A stretch of 64,000 nt of DNA from Gamsiella multidivaricata. Lineage: Eukaryota; Mortierellomycota; Mortierellomycetes; Mortierellales; Mortierellaceae. Made by a program: the position numbers and the translations under genes. A model generated the notes under the pieces. It searched no databases. It was not told the DNA's origin and was given only the letters and a program-made list of their open reading frames with translations. Of this stretch, positions 35,451 to 47,453 are shown piece by piece; position 1 is the first letter of the stretch; every line of letters starts with the position of its first letter. The stretch lies in NCBI RefSeq assembly GCF_025024155.1, contig NW_026251709.1:186001-250000 (forward strand), given 5' to 3'.

Positions 35451-38400
35451 TTAGGGCATGTTGCGCGGAGAGGCTCCTCCTTCAGATCCACCTCCAGCGC
35501 CTATACTACCATTGCCGCCGTTGACCGACGATGCTGCAGGTGAAAGCGCCGGTGCATCGCCATACTCAAATTCACTCGGCAGATACATGAATGTGCCGAG
35601 ATCGTTCCTGGGATCATCGCGAGCCAGGTTCGGATTCAGGTAGATGTTGTCGTGAAGAGTCGAGATCGACCAAGATTGAAGGATCGACTCTTCAGAAATC
35701 GATCCGCCAGGTGAAGCAACCGATTCGGGCGATCCTAGTCTACCACTAGCACTACTATTACTATATGCATAGCTATTGGTGCTGCTCAGGTTGTTTGCGC
35801 CATTCGCAAAATTATTGTGATTATAGCCCTGCTGCCGCTGCTGCTGTGTCTGGGGCTGGACTGTTGAGGTAGGTGAGGGCATACGGTTAAAGACTTGTTG
35901 GCCCATGCGAGGATGGCTGGACATACTCCTGGCGTTAATGGTCGTATCCGTGTTGGGATTCAAAAAAACATCATCGAGTAGTCCGCTGCTGGTTAATGTG
36001 GACGATCTTGTTGAGGACGATGTCGGAGCAACTCCACTCCCGCCCCCCTGACTCAGAGCAGAGGAAGACGCAGCAGAGGAGAACAGCATCTGCTGCTGAT
36101 TATTGATCATCATGTCGCCAAAGTCCGTCATCGGCTGCTCTTGACCTTGGACATTGCCTTGACCACCAGCGATGCTTCCTGATCCTGGCCTCTGCTGAAA
36201 GGAAGGACCTGTCGGATAGTATACGTTGCTATTGCTATTCAGACTCTGGCTGAAGGCAACAAAGAGTTGCTGTTGCTGTTCCTGCGAAAGATTGGCAAAC
36301 GCTGAGGGGTCCTGTATATCCAAAAGCGGGAACGACAATGAGGATCCGTTACTGCCACTGCCCGTGTTGCTGTTGGAGTTATTCATTCCTAACGGCGATG
36401 CATAATTTGGCGGTGACTGCCCCTGAAATAGGGTCGAGTTTTGAAGCATTTGCTGCGTCGGAAACGGCTGCATGTTCCGCTGTGTCTGCTGTTGCTGTTG
36501 TTGCTGCTGACGAGAGGGCTGCATTGGCTGATGATTATGCGCGAGAGTGCTATGCTGCTGAGATACTGATGGTTGCTGTCTGTATACATGCGGATGGTTA
36601 AATTGTTGATGCTGCATAAATATATGTTGCTTATGCTTCGCCATTGCAAGTTGTTGAAAGTGTTGGTGGCGCTGGTGATCCATATCGAGTTGTCCTTGAC
36701 GTTGAAGTTGGTTAAGTCTAGCGAGCTCCTGCTGGCTGTGCTCCTGGGTATACATTTGAAGGTGGAGCTGATGCTGCTTGTAAGACTGCTGCTGGATATT
36801 GGGATGCTGCTGTGTTGCCTGCATGGAGAGCACGATCTGCGAAGGAGAAAGAGGCGCATTCTGTGAACGTTCGTCAAGCTGGTGTTTTTGCTGCTGTGTT
36901 GGCACATTCTGCGAAGCCAGGACGGGTTGCTGGATGGCTTTTTCATGAGCTTGCTGCTGCTGCTGCTGTCGTTGTTGTTGCTGTTCTTGCAAGAGCCTTT
37001 GCTTGGCTTTCAGGGCCTCCTTCTCCTGCAGCATCTGGCGGTGCTTCAATGCCGCAGCCTCCTTTGCCAGATCCAGACTTGACTTTTGCTGTGCCAGGGC
37101 AGCTCGACAAGATGCTAATAAATCCGTCATGTCCGATTTTTTGCTGCGGTTGATGCGGAAAAACTGCAAGTCTTCGACGCGCTCAATGTAATCCATTGTC
37201 CTCTGCAGATCTCGCCGAGATTCCTTGGCCAGTGTTGGGTCGACCAAGCACTTCGAGTTCCGAAGATGGATGCGAATGGCAAAGTTGAGCGCATAGCGTG
37301 ATGGCGTGTTTTGCTCAAACGTCCGCGGCGCCTCTTTCAGCAATATCCCCGCAATCTTTGTGATCTCCTTAGCGGCCTGCGTACAATAGCCCTGTGAATC
37401 TGGCAGACCTGGCGCTGATGGTTGAAAGGCTTCCTTACTCTTTGGGTTGGGCAAATATGGGTGGTGAAGTAGGATAATGAGCGCATAGCAGAGGAGTTGG
37501 GCGCATGCTGCCAAAGACGAGATGTCCGATATGATGCATCCATCGACAGGCAGGAAATCGAAGGCCTTAGGTAGGTTCTCCTGCCATTCCACGAGCTCGT
37601 TATCGAGGCGGGCCAAATTATCCAGCAGAATAGAACGCGGCGGCGGCGGCTGACGGACAATCAACTTTGAGTTCTTTCGGATCCTCCTGCAGATTTGCCA
37701 GCCGTGCAGACAGTGTATGATGTACTGATCTGAGAATGTCTCCGTGTCGGGTCCTAAATCGCCAGCTTGAAACATGTCGATGCTAATTTCCTCGTCGTTG
37801 ATTAATGCAGGCTTCCCATTGATGGCGGACGCCGTTGAGTCGAAGAGATAGCAGCACCAAAAGACGCGCGCTCTATACGCCCTCACGAACGGATGTGCGC
37901 TGCTGTCCAGTCGAGTGTGCAATCCCATGTCGAGCGCCATCGTGATCGCTTGGCTGATAAAGGCAGAGCGCTGTGCAGGCGATTTGTGTCCGATAGCGAA
38001 CAGTAACAGAGCCTGAATGGTGCACAGATGGGCCGTCAAGTACTTTTTCTCCAGTAATACTAATGGGTATTATTGCAGGGTTGCGGACGGAATAGAGTAG
38101 TATTAGCAACAGTTTCTTTTTGCACAAAAATGGACGATGTAGACCATGACGTTCGATGCCCTTGACAAAGGTGAGGAGCCGCAGAGTGCGCTCGAAACTC
38201 AATATCCATATTTGTTATCCTGCATTGTGTTGTGCCCCTTTACCTTGTCCTCGCATAAAAAAGTCCTCGCCAACAGTGCCTTCATCGTTTCTGTCCTTTC
38301 GTAGGGAGAGAGTATTGGAGGAGAACATGGACCCACAATAGAAGACAGCGTTGCAAAGCAGGAGACAGTGTGGGATATGAATGTTCTCCTGACAGACACG

Positions 38401-40025
38401 GAGCACCTCTCGCTGGACCATCGGTAGACTGAAGTAGTGGTTCTGAAAGTAGCATCCACAATTGCAAACAAGTCAGAAACAATGCTTAGACAACAACAGT
38501 AGGTTTCAGCATATTACTAAAGTAACATAATCAAAGAACATTCGGTAATGTACCTTGTAGTAAAGAGCGATTAGATATTCGCGCGTCGCAAGGTCTGGGA
38601 GGACCTGCATCTCCTCAGGGACGAGAACATCTCCCTCTGTGCTGGCGGCTCCAAGCTGTGGGCCCCAGAGATCCTCGTCATTGAAGACACTGGCGACTGC
38701 GGCAGCACTGGGTCCATAGTAGGCGACATTGCTGAGCGTAGTCTCGGCCAGCATGGAGGTGACAGCTTCCAGGTCCTCAGCACTTGAGTGGTCCACGACG
38801 TTGACGGTTTTTGGGGTGGCTGCCGGGTAGTCCAAGAAGCTGCTGCCGCGGGTGTCGAGCGAGCTATTGGTCGCATGCCGCTGGGCAAAGTCGACTCCGT
38901 TGGTCGGTTGATCTGCCAAGCGGGTCTACAACGGGCCGAAAGGATGAAAATCAATCAGCTTGGCATCCACTCCACTGTTTGGTCTAGATCCTTGCTTCCC
39001 CTCCCTCGTTCAAAAAAGCGTACGTGCACAAAATAGCCTCCTTATTGACCGACCCGTGCCTTCTTTTCTTTTTCTCCACTGGTCCCCAAGCCCAGCGTCT
39101 ATCTCCTGTGCTGGTTAACTCCGTCCTGATGTCCCATAAGTGACTAGAACCTTCCGATATCCTGCAGCATGCGTGAGTTATTTACAAGCACGCCCTTCAT
39201 GTAATAGGCAATACCAGTATCTGTTGCGCTTCCATGCCGCCCTCATTTGCTATTTGCTCGTTGTTTTTGTTTTTCTTATTGCTCTTGTAATTGGAAGATA
39301 CTGAACTCAAACTCAGGTTGTATACAAAAGAAAGGAGACGAGGCAAGGGCCTACATGTAGCCCTGAACGTATCTTTCGGAAAATAAACTAAGAGAGCAAC
39401 TGGTCTACCCATGGTAGAAACCAAAAACCCCCCTTCCCCCTTTTTGGCCCCATGGAAGCAAGGGTGTGAACCACCATCTTCGCAATCCAGGTGCCTGGTC
39501 GTCGACTCGAATGTCTCGCATCTCCACATTTCCCACGCGGCCATCGTTTTGTCTGAATATTAAACTCTACTACCTTTGCTCACACTCTCATAAAAAGCAC
39601 TCCAACCTCCTCTCCACACACACATCACAGGCTGGGCATATTAAACTCACCTCGCCAGATATTGATCCATTTCTATCGCCATTGGTTGTGCTACTGCTGA
39701 TACTGCTGTTGCGATATTGTCGGAAGTTCTCGCTATCGAATATGGACTGGTCGAGCTGCAGTGGATGAGAGGGTAAAGGGTGGTGCTGGAGTGACTTTGG
39801 CTGCTGGTAGACCATGCCGCTTGTGGTGGCGCGGCTTTGGCTCGGCGGATTTGAGGCTTTCAATGACCCAATTGCGTTAGGTGACACCGGGCCTGCTTGG
39901 GCATTGGAAGGTGGGGACGCAGTCGAGTTGGTATTGGTGGCGGCTGGCTGTTTCCTCTTTTGACCGCCCTTGAACCGCTTGGCGGCCTCGTCGTTTTGAG
40001 GGAAAGGCTCGTCGACTTCGGCCAT
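35451..40025 (-). CDS. Fungal_trans-domain transcription factor without a Zn2Cys6 cluster
   Basis: Four exons (40025-39651, 38925-38554, 38442-38244, 38059-35451) give 1184 residues; phases agree. Residues 230-560 are the fungal-specific transcription-factor middle-homology domain: REYLIALYYKNHYFSLPMVQ, HIPHCLLLCNAVFYCGSMF, FFMRGQVLLEKKYLTAHLC, TIQALLLFAIGHKS, ITMALDMGLHTRLDS, RVFWCCYLFDSTASAINGKP. Such proteins are nuclear regulators of metabolism. The tail from about 620 is Gln-rich, then Ser/Asn/Gly-rich, typical of activation domains. The expected Zn2Cys6 DNA-binding cluster is absent; exon 1 has no Cys. Intron 1 (39650-38926, 725 bp) begins with a cluster-like Cys pattern followed by a stop. 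A missed exon or true loss are both possible. Confidence 0.8.
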
Positions 40026-40783
40026 GGTGGTGTGGATGTGAAGGAGATACTTCAGAGAGAGAGAGAGAGAGAGAGAATGAGGGGGATGTGGGTGGGATTT
40101 TCGAAGCACGAGTGGATATGGGTGAAGAATTGATAAAAAGGACGGAGAGAGATAAGGGAAACAGTAGACAATTGAGAGAGAGGGGGCCGAGGGTTATGGC
40201 AGCATGCGGTGAGGACGGAGTGAGTGAGTGAGTGAGTGAGGAAGAGAAGAGGAAAGGGATGTCCAAAATGTCGAGGTGTTACAAAGACGAGGATTATCAA
40301 ATCAGGCTGCCCAGGAGCAGAGAAATTGATATAAAAAAGTGCGGGAAGGATCAGGCCCTGTTGACCCAGAGAGGGATGGAGTGGTTTGGGGCAGATGAGA
40401 GGAATGAGTTTACGCAATTGAACGATCAACACCTCCGGAGGACAGCAAGAGCAACAAGGACCAATAATGCGGGGGGTAGTCAGTCAGGTCAGTCTACAGG
40501 GTTATTGCTGGCCAACCCTGTTTGTATCCCTAGACTGTGTATTCCCTCGAGGACCACTATGCAATCAACCAACATAACGGCCGACTTTGTGTAGGGTGTT
40601 CGCTTGGGCGACTCAACGAGGCAATGGGCCTTGACCTCCCTCGCATGCTCTCCTCCGCAGAGGACCCGAGTAGAAAGTTGTCAAAAAAACATGCGGCATG
40701 TAGACCATTGAGAGAGTGTTCGGTGTAACGAGGTTGCAGACAAAGGCCTGAGAATGAGATAGCACCTTCCTTTCGATTTATTT
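40026..40783. other. Intergenic region, transcription-factor 5' flank
   Basis: It contains a GA12 microsatellite at 40054-40077 and a GAGT tetranucleotide repeat at 40218-40240, both next to the transcription-factor start. Further on lies the 3' UTR of the OTU gene. No gene is seen. Confidence 0.6.
40054..40077. repeat. GA microsatellite
   Basis: Twelve GA units in the transcription-factor 5' flank; a GAGT repeat follows at 40218-40240. Confidence 0.9.
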
Positions 40784-42145
40784 TTATGAGGATTGCTTGG
40801 GTCGCAAAGAATTGTAGTGCTCCCCTAATCCATACATATGGCGATGGTACGATACCATCAAGGGAGTCTTTGCCGAGTACACATCTGCCGACAGCTTGAT
40901 AGTCGGGCTTCCCATCTGGACCACCCAGATTGGTACCTTGTGCACCCTCGACAGAGCAAGCAACTACAACCAGAAGATATAGCAACATATTAGTAGCTTA
41001 TTCCCCAATCTGCACTCATATCCATATTGCAATACAATCTGATATGCATTCTAATATTCAGTCTGATATCCAGTCGAGATATTGATATACCTCAGGTTGA
41101 CCACCCCACACAGCCGTTGTCTCTAGATCTTTGCAATATTCTGCAAAGTCCTCAGGTGACATCATGTCTCCATGTTTGTTGGTCAAGAACGGCAAAAAGT
41201 CATCGGAATTTTCGCGCATATACTCTGCTGTAGAGTGTCGAAGATCCTTGACCGTGGTCTGTACACGATCCAGCCGCAGCAGAGGAGGCATGATTAATAA
41301 AACGTGTCAACGACTTGCGACGCAACAAAAAAATTCCAAATGAATGAAAAAGCTGAGCAACCCTTTACCTCTGTTCGATAGTGCTGAGAGAGCTGGTCCG
41401 CAACGGCATTGTACAGACAGTGTCCATCCGGAGTGACGTCCTTGACAGCTACGTTCATGACTTCGGCGAGTTCCTCAATCGCTTTCCGCTCAACCTCATT
41501 CATGTTGACCTGTCCCGCAGCCTCTTTCTCGGCTTTGTCCTGTATCTCCTTCAATGCCTGCGCTTTACGATCCTTACGTGCCTTCTGGCGATTGGACTTT
41601 TTGCCTCCAGTGGACTGCTGCTGTTGTGGTTGCTTTTTCGGGGTTGGTTCGATAACAAGATGATCAATGGGAATCTAAAAGTGGAACGAAGCCGCGACGG
41701 TCAATATGCTTTCCATAGTCCAGTTGAACAGGCTGAGAGGGTTAAGAATAGATCATCGCCTTACATTGTTCACGTCGAAGTCGTCCTCAGAGTCGTTATC
41801 TTGCTCCGATGTCGATCCCTGGCCAATGGCGCCGCTGCTACTGCTACCGCTGACAGCACTGTTTCCATGCAGACTCAACCATTCTTTTTCCTCTTTGTCG
41901 TGCTGCTGAATCAGACTCTGTTCCAATTGAGCTACTTCTGCTGCGATTTCCTTCTTCTTCTTCTTATCGCCCTTGCTGACAGTCTTCTTGAGTGCCGTCA
42001 CCTTGGCGGTGAGATCACGTTGCTCCTTCTTGTGTCTGGCCTTAAGATCCTCAAATGTCTCTGAAGGTGGTGCGGCAAGATCAGTGTGCTGGTTCTGAAT
42101 AGGGATGTCCTCCTGTGAAGCTGTGTTGGATCCGTCCTGGTTCAT
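40784..42145 (-). CDS. OTU-family deubiquitinase, OTUD6/Otu2-like
   Basis: Four exons (42145-41765, 41674-41369, 41258-41091, 40963-40784) give 344 residues. The N-terminal half is a charged coiled coil (LKARHKKEQRDLTAKV, KKTVSKGDKKKKKEIAAEV, QSLIQQHDKEEKEW) as in OTUD6B and yeast Otu2. The OTU domain has the Cys box DVTPDGHCLYNAVADQL (Cys about 213), DLRHSTAEYM, EDFAEYC and WGG, and ends with the His box HRHMYGLGEHYNS (His about 334). It would cleave ubiquitin from substrates; Otu2 acts on the small ribosomal subunit. The last exon is recovered only by splicing at 41091/40963; another frame of the same DNA gives a misleading signal-peptide-like ORF. Confidence 0.92.
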
Positions 42146-43199
42146 TGTGATGGTAAAGGTGTATGAATGAGCAAGTGTTCGATCTTTGCTTGCGACAACA
42201 GGGTGTTTGTGCAACTTGAATCACGGCTGTATGATGTTTAGGGTTTTTTAGGGATTTTTCGCCACTAATTTTTTGCCAGCGAGAACGAGTAGTAACTTGA
42301 ATAACGACTCCAAACAGACTCAGGCGGGGTTATCAATAGCTAACAAAGTGGCGCCAGGGCCCACGATTTTACTGTGTCATCTGGAGTCTGAGGATGGAAG
42401 GAGGGGAGACTTGGGCAGGCTGCAGGGTTTTACAGGTTTGTGAGGAATTAATGGGTTCTTGCGATGGGCTCCCACGTGAGCAGCATTGGAGGCACAGCGC
42501 GGTTGAGTCATCATGAAGAGACTGCAGCAACGGACGGAGACATCCATCCCTCTCTGTCGACTCCCTGTTCCTGGGCAAATTGGGCATGGCTATCTGTTTA
42601 TATCATCCAATGCTCATCCTGCTTGCTTGCCTGCTTATTTGCTTATTTGCTTACTTGCTTACTTGCTTACTTGCTTGGCACATTATTACTGTCATTATTA
42701 TTATATTATTCATCCACGCTCCACTTCCGCTTTCACTTCCCTCCACTTCCACTTTCACTTCCGTTGTTCCTTGTTGTTCCTCTCCACTCCTTCGACTCTT
42801 CTCTTCTTTTGTCGCATTCCGGCCAATCCCTGTCTCAAACAAAAGCGTCTCTCTTGCCTCTTGCACACTCTCTTCTCTCTTCCCGCACGCACTTTTCTCT
42901 CCCACTCCCAACCACACTTTCCTCTCCGCTCCACAAAGACAGCTCTTAGCCATAAAACCTCTCAATCACAGCAGCTCTCTTTATGATCCACCACTCCTCC
43001 ACACCGCCATCCACTCATTCTCCTATCTGTTTGCCACCACCCATTATCTCCAATATCATCATCGCATTCTCCTTGCATGTGCTCCACCTACAGCACTCAC
43101 ACCTCCAACTCCACTCTCAACTCCTTCTTGAATACCAACATCAACTGCAGCACCTCCCTTTACCCAATTACCATCCCTATCGCCAGAGCAACAGATACG
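42146..43199. promoter_or_regulatory. Divergent promoter region, OTU and W2-domain genes
   Basis: About 1 kb between two outward starts. It holds a CTTG/CTTA-type tetranucleotide repeat at 42620-42677 followed by a long C/T-rich stretch to 43199, probably the leader of the W2-domain gene. Ser/Leu/His-rich ORFs here come from that pyrimidine bias. Confidence 0.5.
42620..42677. repeat. CTTG/CTTA/TTTG tetranucleotide repeat
   Basis: Degenerate tandem 4-bp units in the W2-gene 5' flank. Confidence 0.85.
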
Positions 43200-43232
43200 A
43201 TGAAGGGCAAGACCCCCGTCATGGTGCTGTCT

Positions 43233-43305
<73 letters not shown>

Positions 43306-46300
43306 CTAAGTCCTTTAGTCGCACCTCCACTTCCTGCAATCGGCAGCACTACGCCGCCTTCTCTCGCTCTTCCGCTTCCTCTTCCTCTTCCTCCTCCTCC
43401 TCCTCTCAATTGCAGCGACATCAATTACAGCGCTCACCACAGCTTCGGAGGGCTAGCGGCGGTGCAGAGCGGAAGCATCAATGTTATCAGCAGCAACAGT
43501 ATAATTATCACCTCAATTTCGACCAGAATTATAGAGAGCCAGAGCATCCTCACAAAGGGGTGTACGATAACCATAGTTATCATCGCAGTTTCTATTGTAA
43601 TAATATCCGCCAGAACGGAAGACAGCCTCATCGGACACCCACCAGCAACAACCATAGAAACTCAATCCAGTCTCGAACAGCGGCAGCGCCTGCTCTTGGG
43701 ACTTCTACGACAACATCATCTTTGACGCAAAGGGATGCACCTTTAGACCCTTCGATAGCCCCTACGTTAGCCTCTGCTGCAGTAGCTGCTACTGCTACGG
43801 GCGCAGTAGTACCTTCTTCTATTGCCCTCGCACCTCCTACTCCTGCCTCATTGTCAATGGCGATCTCGTCATTGTCGTCATCCTCGCCATTTTCTTCGAC
43901 TGTAGACATGCCCTCGTCTGCACCATCTTTTGCCACCACTTCCTCTGTACCGGCAGTCACCCTGGTCGCTGTCTCAAGAGGGACAGGGGGCTCTGAAGCT
44001 CACAACAGCGACCCGGAACCAGCCTTGAGCGATGTGCAGCAGTATCTACAGATGCAGCAACATGTTATCCAATCCAACCGTCAGAGCCTGGCGCTTCATC
44101 CAAGCGTGTCTAATCATATTTCTGGAGAAAAGTATGAAGGAATTTTTTGTTGTTGTTGCGGGGAAAACATTTGCTGCTTTTTGCGAAACAATGTCTAAAC
44201 AGGCCTTTTTTTCCTCTGCCCCTTTCTTATTTTTGCATTCCTGCGCAAAAACCCCAATCAAAACAATGGCATTAACAGATCCCAATTGGCTGTTGAGCTG
44301 CGTTTGAATGCCCTGCGTCCTCCCCTTCCTCCTCCAGCCCTTCCTCTCGAGACGGATATGTCCTCTTCAAATTCCAGCATGCGTGAAGGCAGCGACTGCG
44401 ACACCTTCGGGACCGAGGAAGATGAAGATAAGGCTCATTTCCTAGGAGGGAGCGACTCGAACGACACGGATTACTCGGCTGTGAACGATTCCTTGGCACT
44501 GGACCGACGCTCGAGGCGGAAGCGGTCCATGCAGAGACTCGTGGCCAAGAACAAGACCCTAAAGTCCTCGTTGGCCCAGGCAAAGGCGGATTTGGCGGCC
44601 GAGAGACATAGCCGGGCGATGATTGATCAGATTTATCTCAAGATCAAGAAGGAACTCAATTCGAAACTGGAGACTGAGGAGAACAAGGTGGCGGAACTTA
44701 GGGCGGAGCTGGAGCAGATGACGACGGAAATGGAGGAATTGAAGGCCAAGACCCAGAATACGTCGTCGTACCGGATCGGGTATGATAGCTCCAACTACTC
44801 CTTGTCGTCAGCACTTGGGGGAGGATTGATGCTGCATCCTTCGAATTTACTGGGAGGACAGGATGAGGAAGACAAATTCTTTTGTCCGTCTAGTATCCAT
44901 GCTGGCAAGTCCAGGACCAACAAGGGATCAAGCACATCACCCTCCGTATCGCCACCACCACCACCACCACCACCACCAACACCATCCCAACATGAAGACA
45001 GGGTCAATAATAAGGACATGGACCAGGATAGTAATACCTCCTCGACAACTTTCCAGCAGGACAAAGAGAAAAATCTGGAGCATGGTGCAGTGGAAAAGGA
45101 AGACGATGTGGAAAAGAAGGTCACCTTTTTGTCAGAGCCCCTCGATATCCCGGAACGCATCCCGTCTTCTCTTCCGACATCTATCACCGAATGTACGGAA
45201 GCTGGGGAAGAATCAGAGGACGACGATGACGACGATGGCACTGACGATGACGATGAGGAGGATGCGCCGTGTACCATGATGGAAATGCTGATCAAAAAGG
45301 AACAATCACGCTCAATGGAGGATGAGGCTCAGGACCCACCAGCGGACGCCAATGAAACGTTTGATTCGATGGCACACAAGTTTCTGTACCAGGCACTTCA
45401 TGCCAAATTTACGCCAGCGCGGATGATTTTACAGCTGGATGATCTGTTATTAAAGTACGATGCTTCGCCGGAGGAGCTCGTCCTGGTCTTGGCTCAGGAA
45501 TCGATGAAGTGGTGGGAGAACGAGCGCGTGGAAGCCGGAGGCCCAGCGACGGGAGGGTGGGGCACTAGTACGGTCCTGATGGCGGAGGATGGCAATCATG
45601 TGAGTGTCAAAGTCGCGGTGGAGACCAAGTTCAAGGCGATCTATGTGCCACTGCTGCTGAATTATGTGGCATCGCATCAGGAACAGACGATGCTGCTGGA
45701 AAAAATGGAGATCACGGCCAACTCCTGCGACAAATGGAAGCGCAACCATGTGGCGCAGATGATGGCGTTGTACAAGTTTGATGTGCTGGATGCGCCAGCG
45801 ATCTTGGAATGGTGGCGTCTTCTCAAGGAGTCCGAGGGAATGTTTGGGCATAGCCAAGGGCTTCGCAGCATGGTAAGCAACAATTTTTTTCCTTGTTTTT
45901 TTTTTTTTTTTTTTTTTATGCTGACATTGCTTCGGTTGCAGTATGCTTTATTAATTTACTCCGATGACTTCTATTAACTTTTTCTTTTTCATTGTTGTTG
46001 CTAATAATGGTGTTTTATTTTTTAGAGCTCCAAATTTGTCGCCTGGCTTGAGGACGAAGAGGAGGATGACTCTGACGACGACTCCGATGATGACTCTGAG
46101 GAGGATGAGGACGAGGACGAGGGATCCGACTCAGAGGATGAAATCGAGTGCGATTTCGACGACGACAACGATAATGATGACGGACAGGGCAAGATCGTGG
46201 GTCTGAATTTCTTGGCACAGGAAGAGCTGATGAGTCCACGGGACATCCTTCAGTCGCTGGACGAGGATCTGGCCAAGGCCCAGGCGAAGAAGGAGGAGCT

Positions 46301-46631
46301 TTTGGAGATTGGGTCGGACGATGATGGGATGGACGATCAGGCCTCGACTACGTCTTCTCTGGAACGGATCGAGGAATGTGAACGCAAGCGTCGAATCAGT
46401 TTCTGCACAAACAATGTGTATATCCATCAAGATGGGCGTGTTCGTGTCGATCATGCCTCTTCAGCAAAAACGGAGGCTCAGGGACAAGGACAAGGGCAAG
46501 GGCAAGAGGCAAAGAAGCTGGATCAGCATCCGGCCATGTCTAATCTGGACGAAAGGCTGGAAGACGAAGACGAGGAAGAAGAAGGAGAAGGAGAAGAAGA
46601 AGAGAACGACGACGACGATAATGATAACTAA
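43200..46631 (+). CDS. Poly-Gln, coiled-coil and W2-domain protein
   Basis: Three exons (43200-44131, 44279-45872, 46026-46631) give 1043 residues from ATG 43200; an in-frame ATG at 43077 would add 41 Ser/Thr-rich residues and is less likely. Residues 12-36 are poly-Gln. Residues 389-469 form a long coiled coil (RSMQRLVAKNKTLKSSLAQA, ELRAELEQMTTEMEELKAK). After Pro- and Asp/Glu-rich linkers, residues 671-856 match a W2 (eIF2B-epsilon/eIF5 C-terminal) HEAT domain: ILQLDDLLLKYDASPEELV, FKAIYVPLLLNYV, APAILEWWRLL and a closing SSKFVAWLEDEEEDDSD. No nucleotidyltransferase or MA3 domain is present, so this is not eIF2B-epsilon. W2 domains bind eIF2-beta Lys boxes. The last 190 residues are acidic with a conserved-looking QEELMSPRDILQSLDEDL. 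Confidence 0.8.
43233..43304. repeat. CAG/CAA triplet repeat (poly-Gln coding)
   Basis: About 24 Gln codons: nearly pure CAG at first, then mixed CAA/CAG, near the start of the W2-domain gene. Confidence 0.95.
45896..45917. repeat. T22 run in W2-gene intron 2
   Basis: Homopolymer T inside intron 45873-46025. Confidence 0.85.
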
Positions 46632-47453
46632 AAAGCATTGGGAGTTGAAGGATAACAACCACTCCCCTCCCCCTCCCCCTCCCCCACTCTTCATCATCTT
46701 TACACACACACTCACTCTCTATTTCCTGAGTTTAGACGTGTAGTTTCCCTTTAGTGTATCATATTTTCTGTACCATAGACACTCTGCATTAAGAACAAAT
46801 GAAAAACGAGTCATGATCATTAGTTTGACTCAAAAAAAAGAAAAAGAAAAAAAGACGTAGCTCCAAAGCCTGACCCAACAGTAAACTCTATGCCCTATGC
46901 GACTCGCCAAATCAATTCACAGCACAGGCTCCGATCGTTCCATTCCTCAAGTTCAGGGAAGGAGCAAATTAGATGATTTTTTTTTATTCTTGATGACTCT
47001 ACAAAGGCCGAGGATTTGTTTCTTGCACACCCTCATTCTTGATGTCTGTAATCTGAAGAGTCCTGTGGTGGGAAATATACATATGCCAGGCGGGTAATCG
47101 AGATATTTGTTCATAGGCTAGGCTTATTGGATCCGCGAGGCAAAACATATACAGAAACGAAGAAAAATTTACAAGAAAGAAAGAAACGAAAGAAGAACAG
47201 GACAGAATGGGGTTCACGGCTACTGTGTAGATGGTCCGACCCGAATGTGCGCTTGAAAGAGGTAAGAACCCTTCTAAACAAAGTGTATACGACGAAACAA
47301 GAAGCAAAGAAATGAAGACGAACAATATACAGGATAACACATCTAGAAGGGGTGGAAAGTCTTGAAACCGGAGTAGAGAGTAGGGCTGTGCCAAGAAGTA
47401 TTGAAGGAAAAGAAATAATAACATCTCACACCGTTGATCTTTGTAGACCTCCA
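46632..47453. other. Convergent 3' region
   Basis: The 3' ends of the W2-domain and PSP1-domain genes face each other here. It has a CCCCCT-type run at 46662-46685 and A-rich stretches. No gene is seen. Confidence 0.6.

Noticed and set aside
37873..38202. ORF reading FERTLRLLTFVKG, resembling part of the Fungal_trans domain
   Set aside because: It does not fit the phase of flanking exons, and joining 38244 to 38059 directly gives the expected FFMRGQVLLEKKYLTAHL sequence.
40557..40988. 143-residue minus-strand ORF with a signal-peptide-like start
   Set aside because: The same strand in another frame, after a good splice, gives the conserved OTU C-terminus ending in the catalytic His motif, so this ORF is a shadow.
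43077..43199. Upstream in-frame ATG of the W2-domain gene
   Set aside because: The added 41 residues come from a C/T/A-rich leader; kept only as an alternative start.
45920..45977. Alternative acceptor in W2-gene intron 2 (cggttgcag)
   Set aside because: It gives YALLIYSDDFY and a stop, truncating the W2 domain; the acceptor at 46024-46025 restores SSKFVAWLEDEEE.
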